Counted from the first letter of the stretch, positions 22,183-32,699 are shown. The stretch is DNA of 64,000 nt from Siphonodentalium dalli (GCA_032622095.1 CP136063.1:71465980-71529979), one strand, 5' to 3'. Numbers and translations: made by a program. The notes: generated by a model from the sequence alone, not told the origin.

Positions 22183-23041
22183 CATGTTGAGTGCCGGCTA
22201 CGAGATATCTCGTACTACACTATATTCCAGGGTGCCACTACAAGTTATCTTGTACTTTATATGGGGTCTAGATATTCTGCTGTAGAAATTTAAGAAATTG
22301 AGTTCCCCATGTAATAATGATTTCAACCATCTTAGGAAGCTCAAATATATGTGTATGTGAGTGGTGCCACTGCATCTGTGTAATAAAGGAACCTAATTTG
22401 GGCCGAAAGTATGGTTATATTGATGCATTGGCCCCTAACCATTGTGCCATCATAATTGGCATTATATGATAAGATCCACAAAAGCCCCTAACATTCTGCA
22501 CTCCAGAATAACGAGTTAGTTCGTGTATTTGAACAGTAGACATCAATTTTGAGGTAGCACGATCACACATGTGAGATTGTATATGTCAAAATGTAGGTAC
22601 GAGATAACTCATAGTCGGCACACAGCACCACCCATGTAAACCTGGAATGTGGGATACGATATTTCCTGGCTGTGATAACGAGTTATGTTGTTGCCAGAAC
22701 TAGCGCAGGGTACTACAAAAGGTAAAATGAGCACATGTTTATTATTTACAATATCGAACATGATCATGTGATGAAGTACTCATGAGAAAAATGTAGTAAA
22801 GTGTGGATACGAGATAACTCATAGTCGGCACCCAGCCAAAAAACCATGAGATGGCATTGCTCTGGTGCCAACTACGAGTTATCTCGTAGTGCATTTATGC
22901 CATGTTTTTATGTGATCTAAGCAGATACATGACCAGTTTTGGGGTTTGAGTGTGGTCATATGGTGCTATCTACCTATTTAATACATAATATAAAGTTGGC
23001 ACCCTGGAATGTTATACTATAGGATTCCGGCACTCAACGTG
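22183..23041. mobile_element. TTAA-flanked element with seven palindromic motifs
   Basis: TTAA lies at 22179-22182 and 23042-23045. The ends are CATGTTGAGTGCCGG and, reversed, CACGTTGAGTGCCGG. The interior carries seven versions of 'tacgagttatctcgta' at about 22198, 22241, 22506, 22592, 22673, 22803 and 22870. 859 bp, no coding frame. A 73-bp relative lies at 26970-27042. Confidence 0.7.
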
Positions 23042-23594
23042 TTAAGTTGTAACAGTTACCAACTGCACATACCCATAGTATGCTACTTAAAGTACTCAAT
23101 CAACAAGGTGGACAAAGGTCCGGTGTGGAAATGACCGGCTCTGATATTTAGAAAGTGGGGAAATGTCTGGTGGGTCAATGTCTGTGTGGGGAAATGTCTG
23201 TTTCTCTAATTTAGAGTGGTGGGGAAATGTGCGGGATTCTCACACACATGTCTTTCTATTACTTCTTCTAAATTACATAAACCTAATTTGGTTTCAAATG
23301 TTCTTAGCTCATCACGAAATAGGTGCATTTTTTTTACAAACAATGAATCTGCTTACCGTATAAAATTATAAAAGTGGGTCTCTAAAAAAATTTCTTCTTA
23401 ATGAGCCTAAAAACTAGAACAATTATTATCTAGTAATATTATATTCATTATGCTTTCTTCTACCAAAATGTTTTATAGAAAGGTGAAAATAACACACAAT
23501 TTGCATAAATGATGAGGGTTGACTTTTGATGGCTCTGGCTGACTTGGACTAGCTTAGATCGAATTTGGTTGCAATGTTCCATTTTACAAATTAC

Positions 23595-23693
23595 CTTGGA
23601 ATGTTTGACTGGATCAGCACCTTCCTCCAGTAAGGTCTTGAACATGTTGAGCTGACCATATCGTGCTGCAATGTGCATTGCTGTTTCTCCATT
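23595..23693 (-). CDS. nompC: nompC exon H: one ankyrin repeat
   Basis: 33 codons in phase 0: NGETAMHIAARYGQLNMFKT, then LLEEGADPVKHSK. The LLE(E/D)GADP...K ending fits the NOMPC repeat that follows exon G's repeat. Acceptor TTTTCAAAG, which has a weaker -3 base than its neighbours; donor AAG|GTAATT. The large upstream intron (23694-26765) is almost filled by TTAA-flanked elements and a paired inverted repeat. Confidence 0.92.
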
Positions 23694-23940
23694 CTTTGAA
23701 AAGAAAACAATGAAAATTTTTATTCTGGGAACAATCATTGACTAAAACTTTGCTTCCAACTGTCTAGGTTGTTAACACACCTAGTTTTATTTGATAGGAC
23801 AACATAATAATCAGTAAATTCTAAGCCTATGAAGTTATTATCCGGAAACCAAATCATCAAACCTAACCCATATATGAACTTGCAACTTAACCAGTAAGCT
23901 CACATACCAAATATTATTTAATTTTATTAACCCTTTACCC

Positions 23941-24313
23941 AACAAACCGGCCAAAACCGGCCAAATAAAGCTTCAACAGCCTAAAATATCTTCGGTCTGT
24001 CTCAATAAAACCATACAAATATGGATATCATTGGAACCGGCTCATTGACCACATTGTGATGGTTATAGTTATGCCCTGTGCCAATGCATTCTCTTATATA
24101 TGCGAGTCGACCATAGGTCGCCTCGCATATATAAGAGAATGCATTGGCCTAAAAAAAATCATTTTTTTAACATTTTTTCTTACATTCTTTAACAATTTTA
24201 TAATTTTTAATGTGTTAAGCCAATGCATTCTCTTATATATGCGAGGCGACCTATGGTCGACTCGCATATATAAGAGAATGCATTGGCACAGGGCCGTTCT
24301 GTTGGGTAAAGGG
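23941..24313. mobile_element. TTAA-flanked element, CCCTTTACCCAACA family
   Basis: TTAA lies at 23937-23940 and 24314-24317. The ends are CCCTTTACCCAACA and its exact complement. It contains 'ccggccaaaaccggcc' near one end and two long hairpins (24084-24150 and 24220-24290) built on 'aatgcattctcttatatatg'. Other copies, reversed, lie at 26356-26747 and 30985-31375. 373 bp. Confidence 0.82.
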
Positions 24314-24478
24314 TTAATAACTACTGGGACAGACGTACGGATACTACATTCCCCTGAATTTGTTTTCAAAAAGATAATGAAAAACTACATGTGGTCTACG
24401 TGTAGCTGATATTGTATATCATTATAAATGCCCAAAAATGCCAAAAATTTGCCAATTGTTGAAACCATAAAGCTTTAA

Positions 24479-24698
24479 CCCTTTGAGTGCCAGGGGCCGA
24501 TCTCATCGGCCCTAAACTTACAAAATAAGTCTGTTAAAGAATATGAGAATAAATTATTAAAATTGTAAAAAAAAAAATGTTAGGCCAATGCATTCTCTTA
24601 TATATGCGAGGCGACCTATGGTCGACTCGCATATATAAGAGAATGCATTGGCACAGGGTATATGGGTTGATAAAAAAATCGACCTGGCACTCAAAGGG
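24479..24698. mobile_element. TTAA-flanked element, CCCTTTGAGTGCCAGG family
   Basis: TTAA lies at 24475-24478 and 24699-24702. The 16-bp ends CCCTTTGAGTGCCAGG and CCTGGCACTCAAAGGG are perfect. It holds one hairpin (24584-24655) identical in arm sequence to those of the CCCTTTACCCAACA family, although the termini differ. A half copy lies at 31765-31869. Confidence 0.82.
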
Positions 24699-24702
24699 TT
24701 AA

Positions 24703-25374
24703 AGTATGGTCTATTGATTAAGAAAGGACACCGTACTGGCGACTGTTCTGATCACCATTCTTTTAATAAGTAAGCATGTGCGACTTATGATAAATTGTTA
24801 TCCAAACATACATGGGTGAGCAAATACTGATTAACTGTTGATGAATGTATGAGTGTCAGTGAGATATGGCAAAATATTCGGAGAGGTGTTTGATAATTTT
24901 TCAGTTGAAACTTTTTGGAAATAATCTTCCCATTGGCCAAATTGGCCACCGACAGCGTGAATCCTGCAAGTAACATACAGCATCATCCTTATATGAACCT
25001 ATATCGTCCCTAATTAAGATAATTCAGTACAGCTAAGTATTTCAAGCGCCAATAGGCCCACTTATGTTAGTTAATTTTTCAGATTTTCAGAATATGTTGA
25101 CTTGTAGTAGGGGGTCCACCAGGCCAACAGCTATGTTCTATTCCAAAACGAAGTCCATGCAGCATTCCACATCGATTTGTTAGTTATCAGTGAGAGATAA
25201 AACAATACTATTGTTAGCATCAAAACTTTTGCATAACAATTCACATTTCTGTGTTAGGCAGAGTTTATAGATGATCAGTCAGAGGATACTGTATAGTCTG
25301 TCATTACTTGATGGACAGAGTTAGAGGGTTTCAATCTAAATCACTCTACTATCGATCTGGTTGCATATAGCACT
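24703..25374. other. Intron sequence, nothing recognised
   Basis: AT-rich; no exon, inverted repeat or RNA gene seen on either strand. Confidence 0.5.
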
Positions 25375-26335
25375 TTATTACATAATCCTACCCTTATTCC
25401 ATTCAATAAACCCATTCTATAAATAGAGGATCTACAACAAATCCCAAGTTTATAGCAGAATCTACTGGACGAATTTTGTAAATTCCGCTATAAACTGGAG
25501 ACGAGTTGTAGATTCTGTTTATTACATGATCCAAAACATACATAAATCAACAAATGGGACGTTAAACTTACATCGGCTTCTATAAGGTGTGCGATGACGT
25601 TTTGCGTAGGCCTAACTACGCATTGTTTTCCCATGAAAAAAAATATTCCAGATATATAATGTCTCTTTGGCATATTTAATGGCATATATTTAATGACATA
25701 ACTTTTCAAACTCTTCATTTATGATAGTTTGTTGGAAAAATTATTGGAAGCCAGAGTATTTTGAGACGTAGCGTACGGAATGTAAACAGACGACAAACTG
25801 GAAGTCATAGGTCACCTGTTAGTAAATGAACATTTAATATCACAATTTATAGAATGGGTTTATTTAATGGAATAAGGGTAGGATCATGTAATAAATTGTG
25901 ATATGCAATGTTCGTTGCATAACATGAAATAATGCCAGGTATACCAAAAATACATTATTTTTGTACAAATGTGACCTTTGATTTTCAACGGGTTTGTCGT
26001 TTGTTTTTTTTTCCAACAAACTCTAATGAATGAAGAGTTTGAAAAGTTATTTCATTAAATTTACACCATTAAATATGCCAAAGAGTTGGGTTATTTATCT
26101 GGGACTCTTTCTTTATGGGGGCAAACGTCATCAATGGCATTATATAAGCCGATGTTAGTTCATGCCCCATTTGTTGCTTGAAGTATGTTTTATCAAGGTT
26201 TTGGATCAAGTAATAGAATCTACAACTCATCGCCAGTTTATAGCGGAATTTATAAAACACGTCCAGTAAATTAGGTCTGGACATGTTTTGTAAATTCCGC
26301 TATAAACTGGAGACGAGTTGTAGATCTGCTAAAGA
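25375..26335. repeat. Paired inverted copies of the 130-677 repeat
   Basis: 25375-25890 is a reversed copy and 25895-26335 a forward copy of the block inserted at 130-677, so the region is a large imperfect palindrome. Shared words include 'ttaccccttattccattcaat'-like ends, 'tgaagagtttgaaaagttat' and 'ttggatca(t/a)gtaata'. Each half contains the 521-680 type foldback. The frame at 25488-25718 (minus) starts MKSLKSYVIKYMPLN, similar to the 316-525 frame. Confidence 0.65.
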
Positions 26336-26355
26336 AAAGTCAAATCAACTATTAA

Positions 26356-26747
26356 CCCTTTACCCAACAGAACGGCCCTGTGCCAATGCATTCTCTTATA
26401 TATGCGAGTCGACCATAGGTCGCCTCGCATATATAAGAGAATGCATTGGCTTAACACATTAAAAATTATAAAAATGTTAAAGAATGTAAGAAAAAATGGT
26501 AAAAAGTGTTAAAAAAAGATTTTTTTTAGGCCAATGCATTCTCTTATATATGCGAGGCGACCTATGGTCGACTCGCATATATAAGATAATGCATTGGCAC
26601 AGGGCATAACTGTAACTATCACAATGTGGTCAAGGAGCCGGTTCCAATGATATCCATATTTGTATGGTTTTATTGAGACAGACCCAAGATATTTTAGGCT
26701 GTTGAAGCTTTATTTGGCCGGTTTTGGCCGGTTTGTTGGGTAAAGGG
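26356..26747. mobile_element. TTAA-flanked element, CCCTTTACCCAACA family
   Basis: TTAA lies at 26352-26355 and 26748-26751. 392 bp, in reverse orientation to the copy at 23941, with two intact long hairpins. It ends 18 bp past exon G, so the right TTAA sits at intron positions 15-18. Confidence 0.83.
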
Positions 26748-26765
26748 TTAAAGCCCAGTATGCAC

Positions 26766-26867
26766 CTCTCTGGCAGCATTGACTTCAGCACCACATTTCA
26801 GCAGCATCTCAGCACATTTCTCTCCCTCCAGGGTCCGTGCAGCTATATGCAATGGTGTTTCTTCTGC
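26766..26867 (-). CDS. nompC: nompC exon G: one ankyrin repeat
   Basis: 34 codons in phase 0: AEETPLHIAARTLEGEKCAE, then MLLKCGAEVNAARE. The first helix has the one-residue-longer ARTLEGEKC form, which the matching NOMPC repeat also has. Acceptor TACTCTGTAG, donor GAG|GTGCAT, a weak donor. A 392-bp TTAA-flanked element (26356-26747) ends only 18 bp past the exon, and its TTAA copy lies within the first 20 bases of the intron. No start codon falls near the exon, so it is absent from simple ORF lists. Confidence 0.9.
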
Positions 26868-26969
26868 CTACAGAGTATAAAAACCACAACAGGTTAGTGA
26901 GATGAACAATTTTGATTATGAATTGTTGCTAAGCCATCGATTAAAATGGTTGGTTAGTTGGGGTGTTAT

Positions 26970-27042
26970 CACGTTCACTGCCGACTACGAGTTATCTTGT
27001 ACTTTTTGGCATGTAACTGAATGGGTGTCGGCAGTGAACTTG
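26970..27042. mobile_element. Minimal 73-bp TTAA element
   Basis: Ends CACGTTCACTGCCGAC and, reversed, CAAGTTCACTGCCGAC, flanked by TTAT (26966) and TTAA (27043). Only one 'tacgagttatcttgtac' motif lies between them. It looks like the shortest form of the 22183-23041 type. Confidence 0.6.
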
Positions 27043-27046
27043 TTAA

Positions 27047-27837
27047 GTCACTTTCAGAAGCTATGACAATATAACGACTCTCAGTTTCAGGAGTGGCAGA
27101 AAGACTGCACAAAGAGTTAATTTCATTTGAAAATACATCACATTGGTAGATAGAAACCACAGACCTCCAGCATCAACTGAAAGAGATGCCCACTTATGAA
27201 TTATGAATCTGGATCCCCTCTTAGAGCCCTGAGAAACGATTGTGCACTTAAATGCGAATTTGATCCAATTATAGATAATATTTACATTATATACTAACGA
27301 TCACTTATCTTCATTCCAAAATGAGCAAATTGATACCAGTCAAGTGATCGATATCTACATATTCATTATTGATATGTCTGATGCAATGACTCGATTCGCG
27401 ATTAGATGCGATTCAAGCTGAATTGATTCGAGATTTGATTCAAAATAAAAAAGCCTAATTCGCAGTGCCCTATCCCCTCTCTTTGCCTGGATCATAAATC
27501 CAGTCATACCAGGGGAAGTACAATAAAACTTCTATAAGTGTAATTTGCATGATGCTAAAAATGAAATGTCAGTTGTTTATAGCTCTAGACCGCTTCTATT
27601 GATATCACACGAAGATTGAAGTATTAATAAAAAGAAGCCCATCATTAAAAAGCAAATGTGACGTGTAGTATTGCCAACTAGTACTCAAAATTTTACCATC
27701 TTGTTGTTTACACATAGTTTTATAGTTTTGTATCCATGACTCAAACCAGTTGCAGAATTACAGAAAGATGTACAGTAAAATATTTAGTTGGGATTGCTGA
27801 TCAACGAAATCAAACGAATAATAACAATTCCCACAAA
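27047..27837. other. Intron sequence, nothing recognised
   Basis: No exon or element seen; short frames on both strands are without resemblance to known domains. Confidence 0.45.
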
Positions 27838-27841
27838 TTAA

Positions 27842-28082
27842 AACCCTTCCATGACTGGAGCAACCTAAAATTTTGCGAGAACCCTGTGACAATGCATTCT
27901 CTTATATACTGCGAGTCTCCCATAGAGCGCCTAGCATATATAAGAGAATGCATTGGCCTGACAATATTTACATTAAACTTGTAAGCCAGTGCATTCTCTT
28001 CAATATGCAAGGCTCCCTATAAGAGAATGCACTGGCACATGATATTTAATGCTGCACCAGCGCAGCTCCCGTAATGAAAGGT
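27842..28082. mobile_element. TTAA-flanked element, CCCTTYCATGA family
   Basis: TTAA lies at 27838-27841 and 28083-28086. The ends AACCCTTCCATGACTGGAGC and, reversed, ACCTTTCATTACGGGAGC are more decayed than in sister copies. Two hairpins are present, the second partly deleted (27983-28035). Confidence 0.7.
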
Positions 28083-28192
28083 TTAAAAGGATTTAAAGTC
28101 AAATCTTTTAATCCCAAATCATACACCTGTAAGAAATCTTAAGAGAGGTTCAATATTAGACAGCAATTCTTCTATTTACGGAGCAATCTTAC

Positions 28193-28294
28193 CTGACCAC
28201 CTTTCAATTCAACTTGAGCACCAAATCCGAGAAGCATCTGTACAACCTGTGGTTTACAGTGCTCTACGGCCAGATGGAGAGCAGTGTAACCATT
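28193..28294 (-). CDS. nompC: nompC exon F: one ankyrin repeat
   Basis: 34 codons in phase 0: NGYTALHLAVEHCKPQVVQM, then LLGFGAQVELKGGQ. The LLGFGA(Q/D)V...(K/R)GG ending is specific to one NOMPC repeat. Acceptor TGTTTTCAG and a strong donor, CAG|GTAAGA. The downstream intron (26868-28192) carries a TTAA-flanked element at 27842-28082. Confidence 0.93.
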
Positions 28295-28429
28295 CTGAAA
28301 ACAGAAATTTGTTGATGTAACTGGATTTCCGCCAGTAAAAAATCGCAATCCTGTCCTAATCATCCAAAAACTCAGACTATCAGGGACTAACAACATGTTG
28401 CACAACCTGCTCAATTGCAAGCATTTATT

Positions 28430-28960
28430 AATTCCTGAAAAGGTTTTATCTCAGGTGCATGGACGTTTTTGTCAACAGGGTGAACCAACACGTCTTGCCT
28501 CGGGTTTTGTGGTCCAAAAAGCCTCATTTATTTTTGACTAGTGTATATCCTGGTCCTACTTACTACAAGCCAATATTTCATATCCCATAAATAACCAAAA
28601 CTGACAGAAATACTTTCTGTGTATCTCACTTGTGACAAGAGTTCTAAACATAAACAAATTCTTTTATATAATTAGGTTACAATTGGTTATAATAATTGAA
28701 AACAATGCAATTGTCAGATATTATTTACTGTTTATTAAAAAATAAAAAACGATAAATTATAGTTGTATGAAGGAAAATGTCTTCATCTGAAGGTGAAGAC
28801 CCTTTTGGAGATACTGGGTACTCTTGTAAATTTTGTTGGGAGATCCTGGGTACCCAAATCAACATTTTCAGATCCTACACGGGTATCCAAAATCAAAGAA
28901 AACATTCAAACTTGAGTGGTGATCCTATGTATATAGTCCACTCTTTTTAAAAGTGTTGCA
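28430..28960. other. Intron sequence, nothing recognised
   Basis: AT-rich intron E-F sequence with no supported feature. Confidence 0.45.
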
Positions 28961-28962
28961 TA

Positions 28963-29176
28963 CAGTAATGCCCTAAATAATCGACTTCTTAACCATAGCA
29001 GAATTATGGGTTAATTTTTCAGGATTTAGTCGGAAATATGGCTTGTTGCCATTCATCGGAAAGCTCTCATTGAGAGCTTTCCGATGAATGGCAACAAGCC
29101 ATATTTCCGACTAAATCCTGAAAAATTACCCATAATTCTGCTATGGTTAAGAAGTTGATTATTTAGGGCATTACTG
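28963..29176. mobile_element. pogo/Tc1-like foldback MITE, copy 6
   Basis: TA-flanked, ends CAGTAATGCCCTAAATAAT and complement, with a near-perfect palindrome. Its right TA (29177-29178) lies 25 bp past exon E's donor. Confidence 0.8.
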
Positions 29177-29202
29177 TAAGTGTATGTATTTAGAAGCCTA
29201 AC

Positions 29203-29301
29203 CTTTGTTTTTGCATCAAGAGGAGCACCTTTCTGTAACAATGCCTTCACCACTGACGTATGTCCCCGCATTGCAGCATCATGCAAACAAATAGCACCGG
29301 A
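29203..29301 (-). CDS. nompC: nompC exon E: one ankyrin repeat
   Basis: 33 codons in phase 0: SGAICLHDAAMRGHTSVVKA, then LLQKGAPLDAKTK. The LHDAA core with a cysteine in the turn departs from the TPLHxAA consensus, but the matching NOMPC repeat is also divergent here. The LLQKG second helix agrees. Acceptor TTTTTGCAG, donor AAG|GTTAGG. A pogo-like foldback element ends 26 bp past the donor. Confidence 0.92.
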
Positions 29302-29662
29302 CTGCAAAAAAAGATGGTCATTCCATAAATGAAGGTTGAAAGATGACCAGATTCATATTCATTCATATTTATACATAGTTGCAGTGAGGTGTATGGCAGG
29401 GGCGACAGAACTTACCCAAATGCAATGACTTGGCCTGATATATGAAGATTTTCAAATAATTCCTTTTGTCCAGTATACTTTTTCAAGACATAGACAAAAT
29501 TAATATCATTGATGATTGTCATGACATGATAATACCAACCCTGACAATAACCAAACAATATCCCGTCATATTTTTTTTCATCAAAAGTTTGATGTCAGAA
29601 CTTGTTTGTGAACTTGTTTAAAAGCAATAATATTGCTATCTCAATGTGTTATCCCTTCATCA

Positions 29663-30408
29663 TCTAATATATAAATGAGAATGTGTGAGTGTGTGTGTCG
29701 CTCTCTCTCTCTCTCTCTTTCAACTACTGGCCACATCGCACTGAAACTTGATATGAGGCATGTATTTCGGCTCTCTGGGTAACATGAGCTTAGTCATGAC
29801 TCCACATGCCGTCACATTTTGATTTTATGATGTCATGTCTGCTGGGAATGGCGGATCTCACTGAATTTTGTGTGGTCATGTATTTCGGCCCTCCGGATAA
29901 CATGGGCTGGTTCTCAACTCCGCTCGACATCGCCTTTATTTTTTACCTTATCAGAACAAAGTACCATAACAATAAACACTCTTTAATATTCTAGCCCTTT
30001 CATGACTGGAGCTTTCTGAAATTTTGCAAAACCCCTGTGCCAATGCATTCTCTTATATATGCGAGTGACCCATAGGGAACCTCGCATATATTCATTGGCC
30101 TAAAATATTTACCTTGATCTTGTAAGCAAGTGCATTCTCTTCAATATGCGAGGCTCACTATGGGAGACTCGCAAATATAAGAGAATGCACTGGCATAGGA
30201 TATTTAATGCTGCACCAGCGCAGCTCCCATCATCAAAGGGCTAGATATTCGACCGAGATGCAATCTCCTCAAAAGGCAAATGAAGTGCGAGAAAGGAGAT
30301 CTCATGAATAAATGTTTCATAATTGACATTCTTAATTTATTGTAACTGTTTCAATTTTTAATTTTGCCACTCTTGGCCTCACAGTGAAATGCCGGGTACA
30401 TCTGTTAG
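29663..30408 (+). mobile_element. Helitron-like element with a nested insertion
   Basis: Starts TCTAATATATAAATGAGAAT, followed by (GT)n and (CT)n. It ends 'atgccgggtaca' then 'tctgttag' before T. A TC start, an A/T-rich 5' end and a GC-rich 3' end with TTAG/CTAG and no target duplication are Helitron traits. No RepHel frame; non-autonomous. It is interrupted by the element at 29995-30240. Confidence 0.5.
29995..30240. mobile_element. CCCTTTCATGA-family element with CTAG flanks
   Basis: Ends CCCTTTCATGACTGGAGC and, reversed, CCCTTTGATGATGGGAGC, with two internal hairpins. The flanks are CTAG on both sides (29991-29994, 30241-30244) and not TTAA, unusual for the family. It is nested inside a Helitron-like element. 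Confidence 0.72.
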
Positions 30409-30536
30409 TATTTTAGAAATCTACTTAGAAAAAGGGAAAACATACTTCGGTCATGTTGTCAATCGAGATAGTCACTTCAAGTTTTGTTTTGGACAATTTT
30501 CTTGACCGTACATTTATAAACACACTTGCTACAAAC

Positions 30537-30737
30537 CTTGTTAGGCATATGTAAAGGAACACCTTTCTTCAGAAATGCCAAAGCTGTTTCAGGATGACCA
30601 TACTGTGCTGCTATATGCATCAGCGTGCTCCCATCTTTTGTTCTAGCAGCTATGGAAGCCCTGAACTTATCTATCAGCAGGTCCACTATATTAGAGTTAC
30701 CTCTCTCAGCAGCTATATGTAAGGCACTTCTATCATT
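30537..30737 (-). CDS. nompC: nompC exon D: two ankyrin repeats
   Basis: A 201-bp exon of 67 codons carrying two repeats. The first runs NDRSALHIAAERGNSNIVDL followed by LIDKFRASIAAR; the second runs TKDGSTLMHIAAQYGHPE and ends KKGVPLHMPNK. The DKF(R/K)ASI...RTKDGSTLMHIA junction and the LHMPNK end are among the most recognisable stretches of NOMPC. Acceptor CCATTTCAG, donor AAG|GTTTGT. It is twice the usual exon length, so an intron between the repeats was lost here or never gained. Confidence 0.95.
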
Positions 30738-30808
30738 CTGAAATGGAAACCATGATCTAAAAGCAAATTCTTTGTTGTTAGCAGTTTCACATAGGGAGCT
30801 TGGAATTA

Positions 30809-31405
30809 CAGTAATGTCCTAATCGACCCCTAAACCGCAGCAGAATTATGGGAAATTTTTCAGGATTTAGTCGGAATTATGGCTTGTTGCCATTCATTGG
30901 AAAGCTCTCACTTTCCAATGAATTGCAACAAGCCATATTTCCGACTAAATCCTGAAAAATTTCCCATAATTCTGCTGTGGTTAACCCTTTACCCAACAGA
31001 AGGGCCCTGTGCCAATGCATTCTCTTATATATGCGAGTCGACCATAGGTCGCCTCGCATATATAAGAGAATGCATTGGCTTAACACATTAAAAATTATAA
31101 TATTGTTAAAGAATTTAAGAAAAAATGGTAAAAAGTGTTAAAAAAAGATTTTGTGAGGCCAATGCATTCTCTTATATATGCGAGGCGACCTATGGTCGAC
31201 TCGCATATATAAGAGAATGCATTGGCACAGGGTATAACTGTAACTATCACAATGTGGTCAAGGAGCCGGTTCCAATGATATCCATATTTGTATGGTTTTA
31301 TTGAGACAGACCGAAGATATTTTAGGCTGTTGAAGCTTTATTTGGCCGGTTTTGGCCGGTTTGTTGGGTAAAGGGTTAAAGGGTCATATACTTCGGGCAT
31401 TGCTG
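30809..31405. mobile_element. pogo/Tc1-like foldback MITE, copy 7, split
   Basis: The left part (30809-30984) and right end (31376-31405) of a TA-flanked foldback element are separated by a TTAA element. Removing the insert and one TTAA restores 'gtggttaaagggtcatatac', the sequence expected from copy 4 at 14066. Confidence 0.8.
30985..31375. mobile_element. TTAA-flanked element, CCCTTTACCCAACA family (nested)
   Basis: TTAA lies at 30981-30984 and 31376-31379. 391 bp, with two long hairpins and 'ggccggttttggccgg'. It is inserted at a TTAA inside the pogo-like MITE, which proves the target duplication because the empty site is known from sister copies. Confidence 0.88.
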
Positions 31406-31764
31406 TAGGCTGGCTTACATGCAAATTGGGTATAACTATGAGCACATGGTTCATCCGGTCTCTTTCCAGTTCCCATCATTATATCAGAATCTGGATGGTC
31501 ATATCCATTAATTAAAGAACTTTAACACTTTCATAGCATAGGATATGTCATCCAAAAATCATAAATATAAAGCTTAAGGGTCAAGAATATAGACCAGTGT
31601 GACTGCATTAGAGAGCTTTAGTTACATGCAACATGCACATTTAACTTGTAATATGTGTTGATATGACATTGCCATAGAGATCGCTGCACATTCACATAAT
31701 TTGGGAGCACCAAAATGTGTTTATCAATCTAAGGCCACCATGTATGACATGACAAGCTGTTTAA

Positions 31765-31869
31765 CCCTTTGAGTGCCAGGTATCAACCCATATACCCTGT
31801 GCCAATGCATTCTCTTATATATGTGAGTTGACCATAGGTCGCCTCGCATATATAAGAGAATGCATTGGC
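31765..31869. mobile_element. Half copy, CCCTTTGAGTGCCAGG family
   Basis: TTAA then CCCTTTGAGTGCCAGG, 'tatcaacccatataccc' and one hairpin. It matches the right half of 24479-24698 reversed, and stops after the hairpin with no second terminus. Confidence 0.65.
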
Positions 31870-31925
31870 AAACCGCATTCCCTTATTGGACATACTAGTA
31901 CAACATTCACCGGTTATTGGATTAA

Positions 31926-32190
31926 CCCTGTCATGACGGCAGCTGCACTGGTACTGGTGCAGTATTAAAGAACCTGTGCCAGTGCAATCTCTTATATATG
32001 TGAGTCTTCCATAGGGAACATCACATATATAAGAGAATGCACGGGCTCACAAGGTCAAGGTAAATATTGTTAAGCCAATGTATTCTATTATATAGCCGAG
32101 GCTACCTATGGGAGACTCACATATATAGTATAATAGAATACATTGGCGCAGGGTTTTCGCAACATTTCAGGAAGCTCTAGTCATTGAGGG
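31926..32190. mobile_element. TTAA-flanked element, CCCTTTCATGA family
   Basis: TTAA at 31922-31925, TTAT at 32191. Ends CCCTGTCATGACGGCAGC and 'gaagctctagtcattgaggg', with two hairpins, the second with an extra 'tatagtataatag'. Decayed copy. Confidence 0.68.
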
Positions 32191-32518
32191 TTATCCCTCT
32201 TTGATAGACGTCAGACACATACATCTGAAACAAATGGCTGTGTATGTGTAGCAGCAATGGTCGTGTGAGTCAGGTGACTTTCACTGGCAACATAAACACA
32301 TATTTAATGTTACATATACATGTAACTGAACCCAACCTTTACAATTTTCCCATCTTGAGCTCATAGCTTTTAAAAGTATGGTATGTAGACTAAAGTCCAT
32401 AAGCATCAAGTATATAATATGGCAATGGCAAGTATAATCTTAAGAAAAGTACTGTAAGTACTGGTAATTATAAATATACATATACATGTATTCATAATTC
32501 AAATAATTATTTTCTCAC

Positions 32519-32620
32519 ATTATCTGTAAGGTTCGAGTTGGCTTTGTTTGAATACAGGTACTTTGACATGGCCTCATCGCCCTCCCATGCTGATATGTGC
32601 AGTGGTGATTGGCCATCTTT
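32519..32620 (-). CDS. nompC: nompC exon C: one ankyrin repeat
   Basis: 34 codons in phase 0, starting KDGQSPLHISAWEGDEAMSK and ending YLYSNKANSNLTDN. The WEGDEA...KY(L/F)Y signature is characteristic of one NOMPC repeat, where the second helix carries aromatic residues in place of LL. Acceptor CCATTTGTAG, donor AAT|GTGAGA. Because it is short and lacks a minus-strand start codon it is easily missed; I found it by translating the reverse complement between the neighbouring exons. Confidence 0.9.
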
Positions 32621-32699
32621 CTACAAATGGAAAGAGAAAAATAATGTCAGTTTTGCAAGAGTGTATACTTTGATATGGCTGTTTCCAATGTGTGTATAT

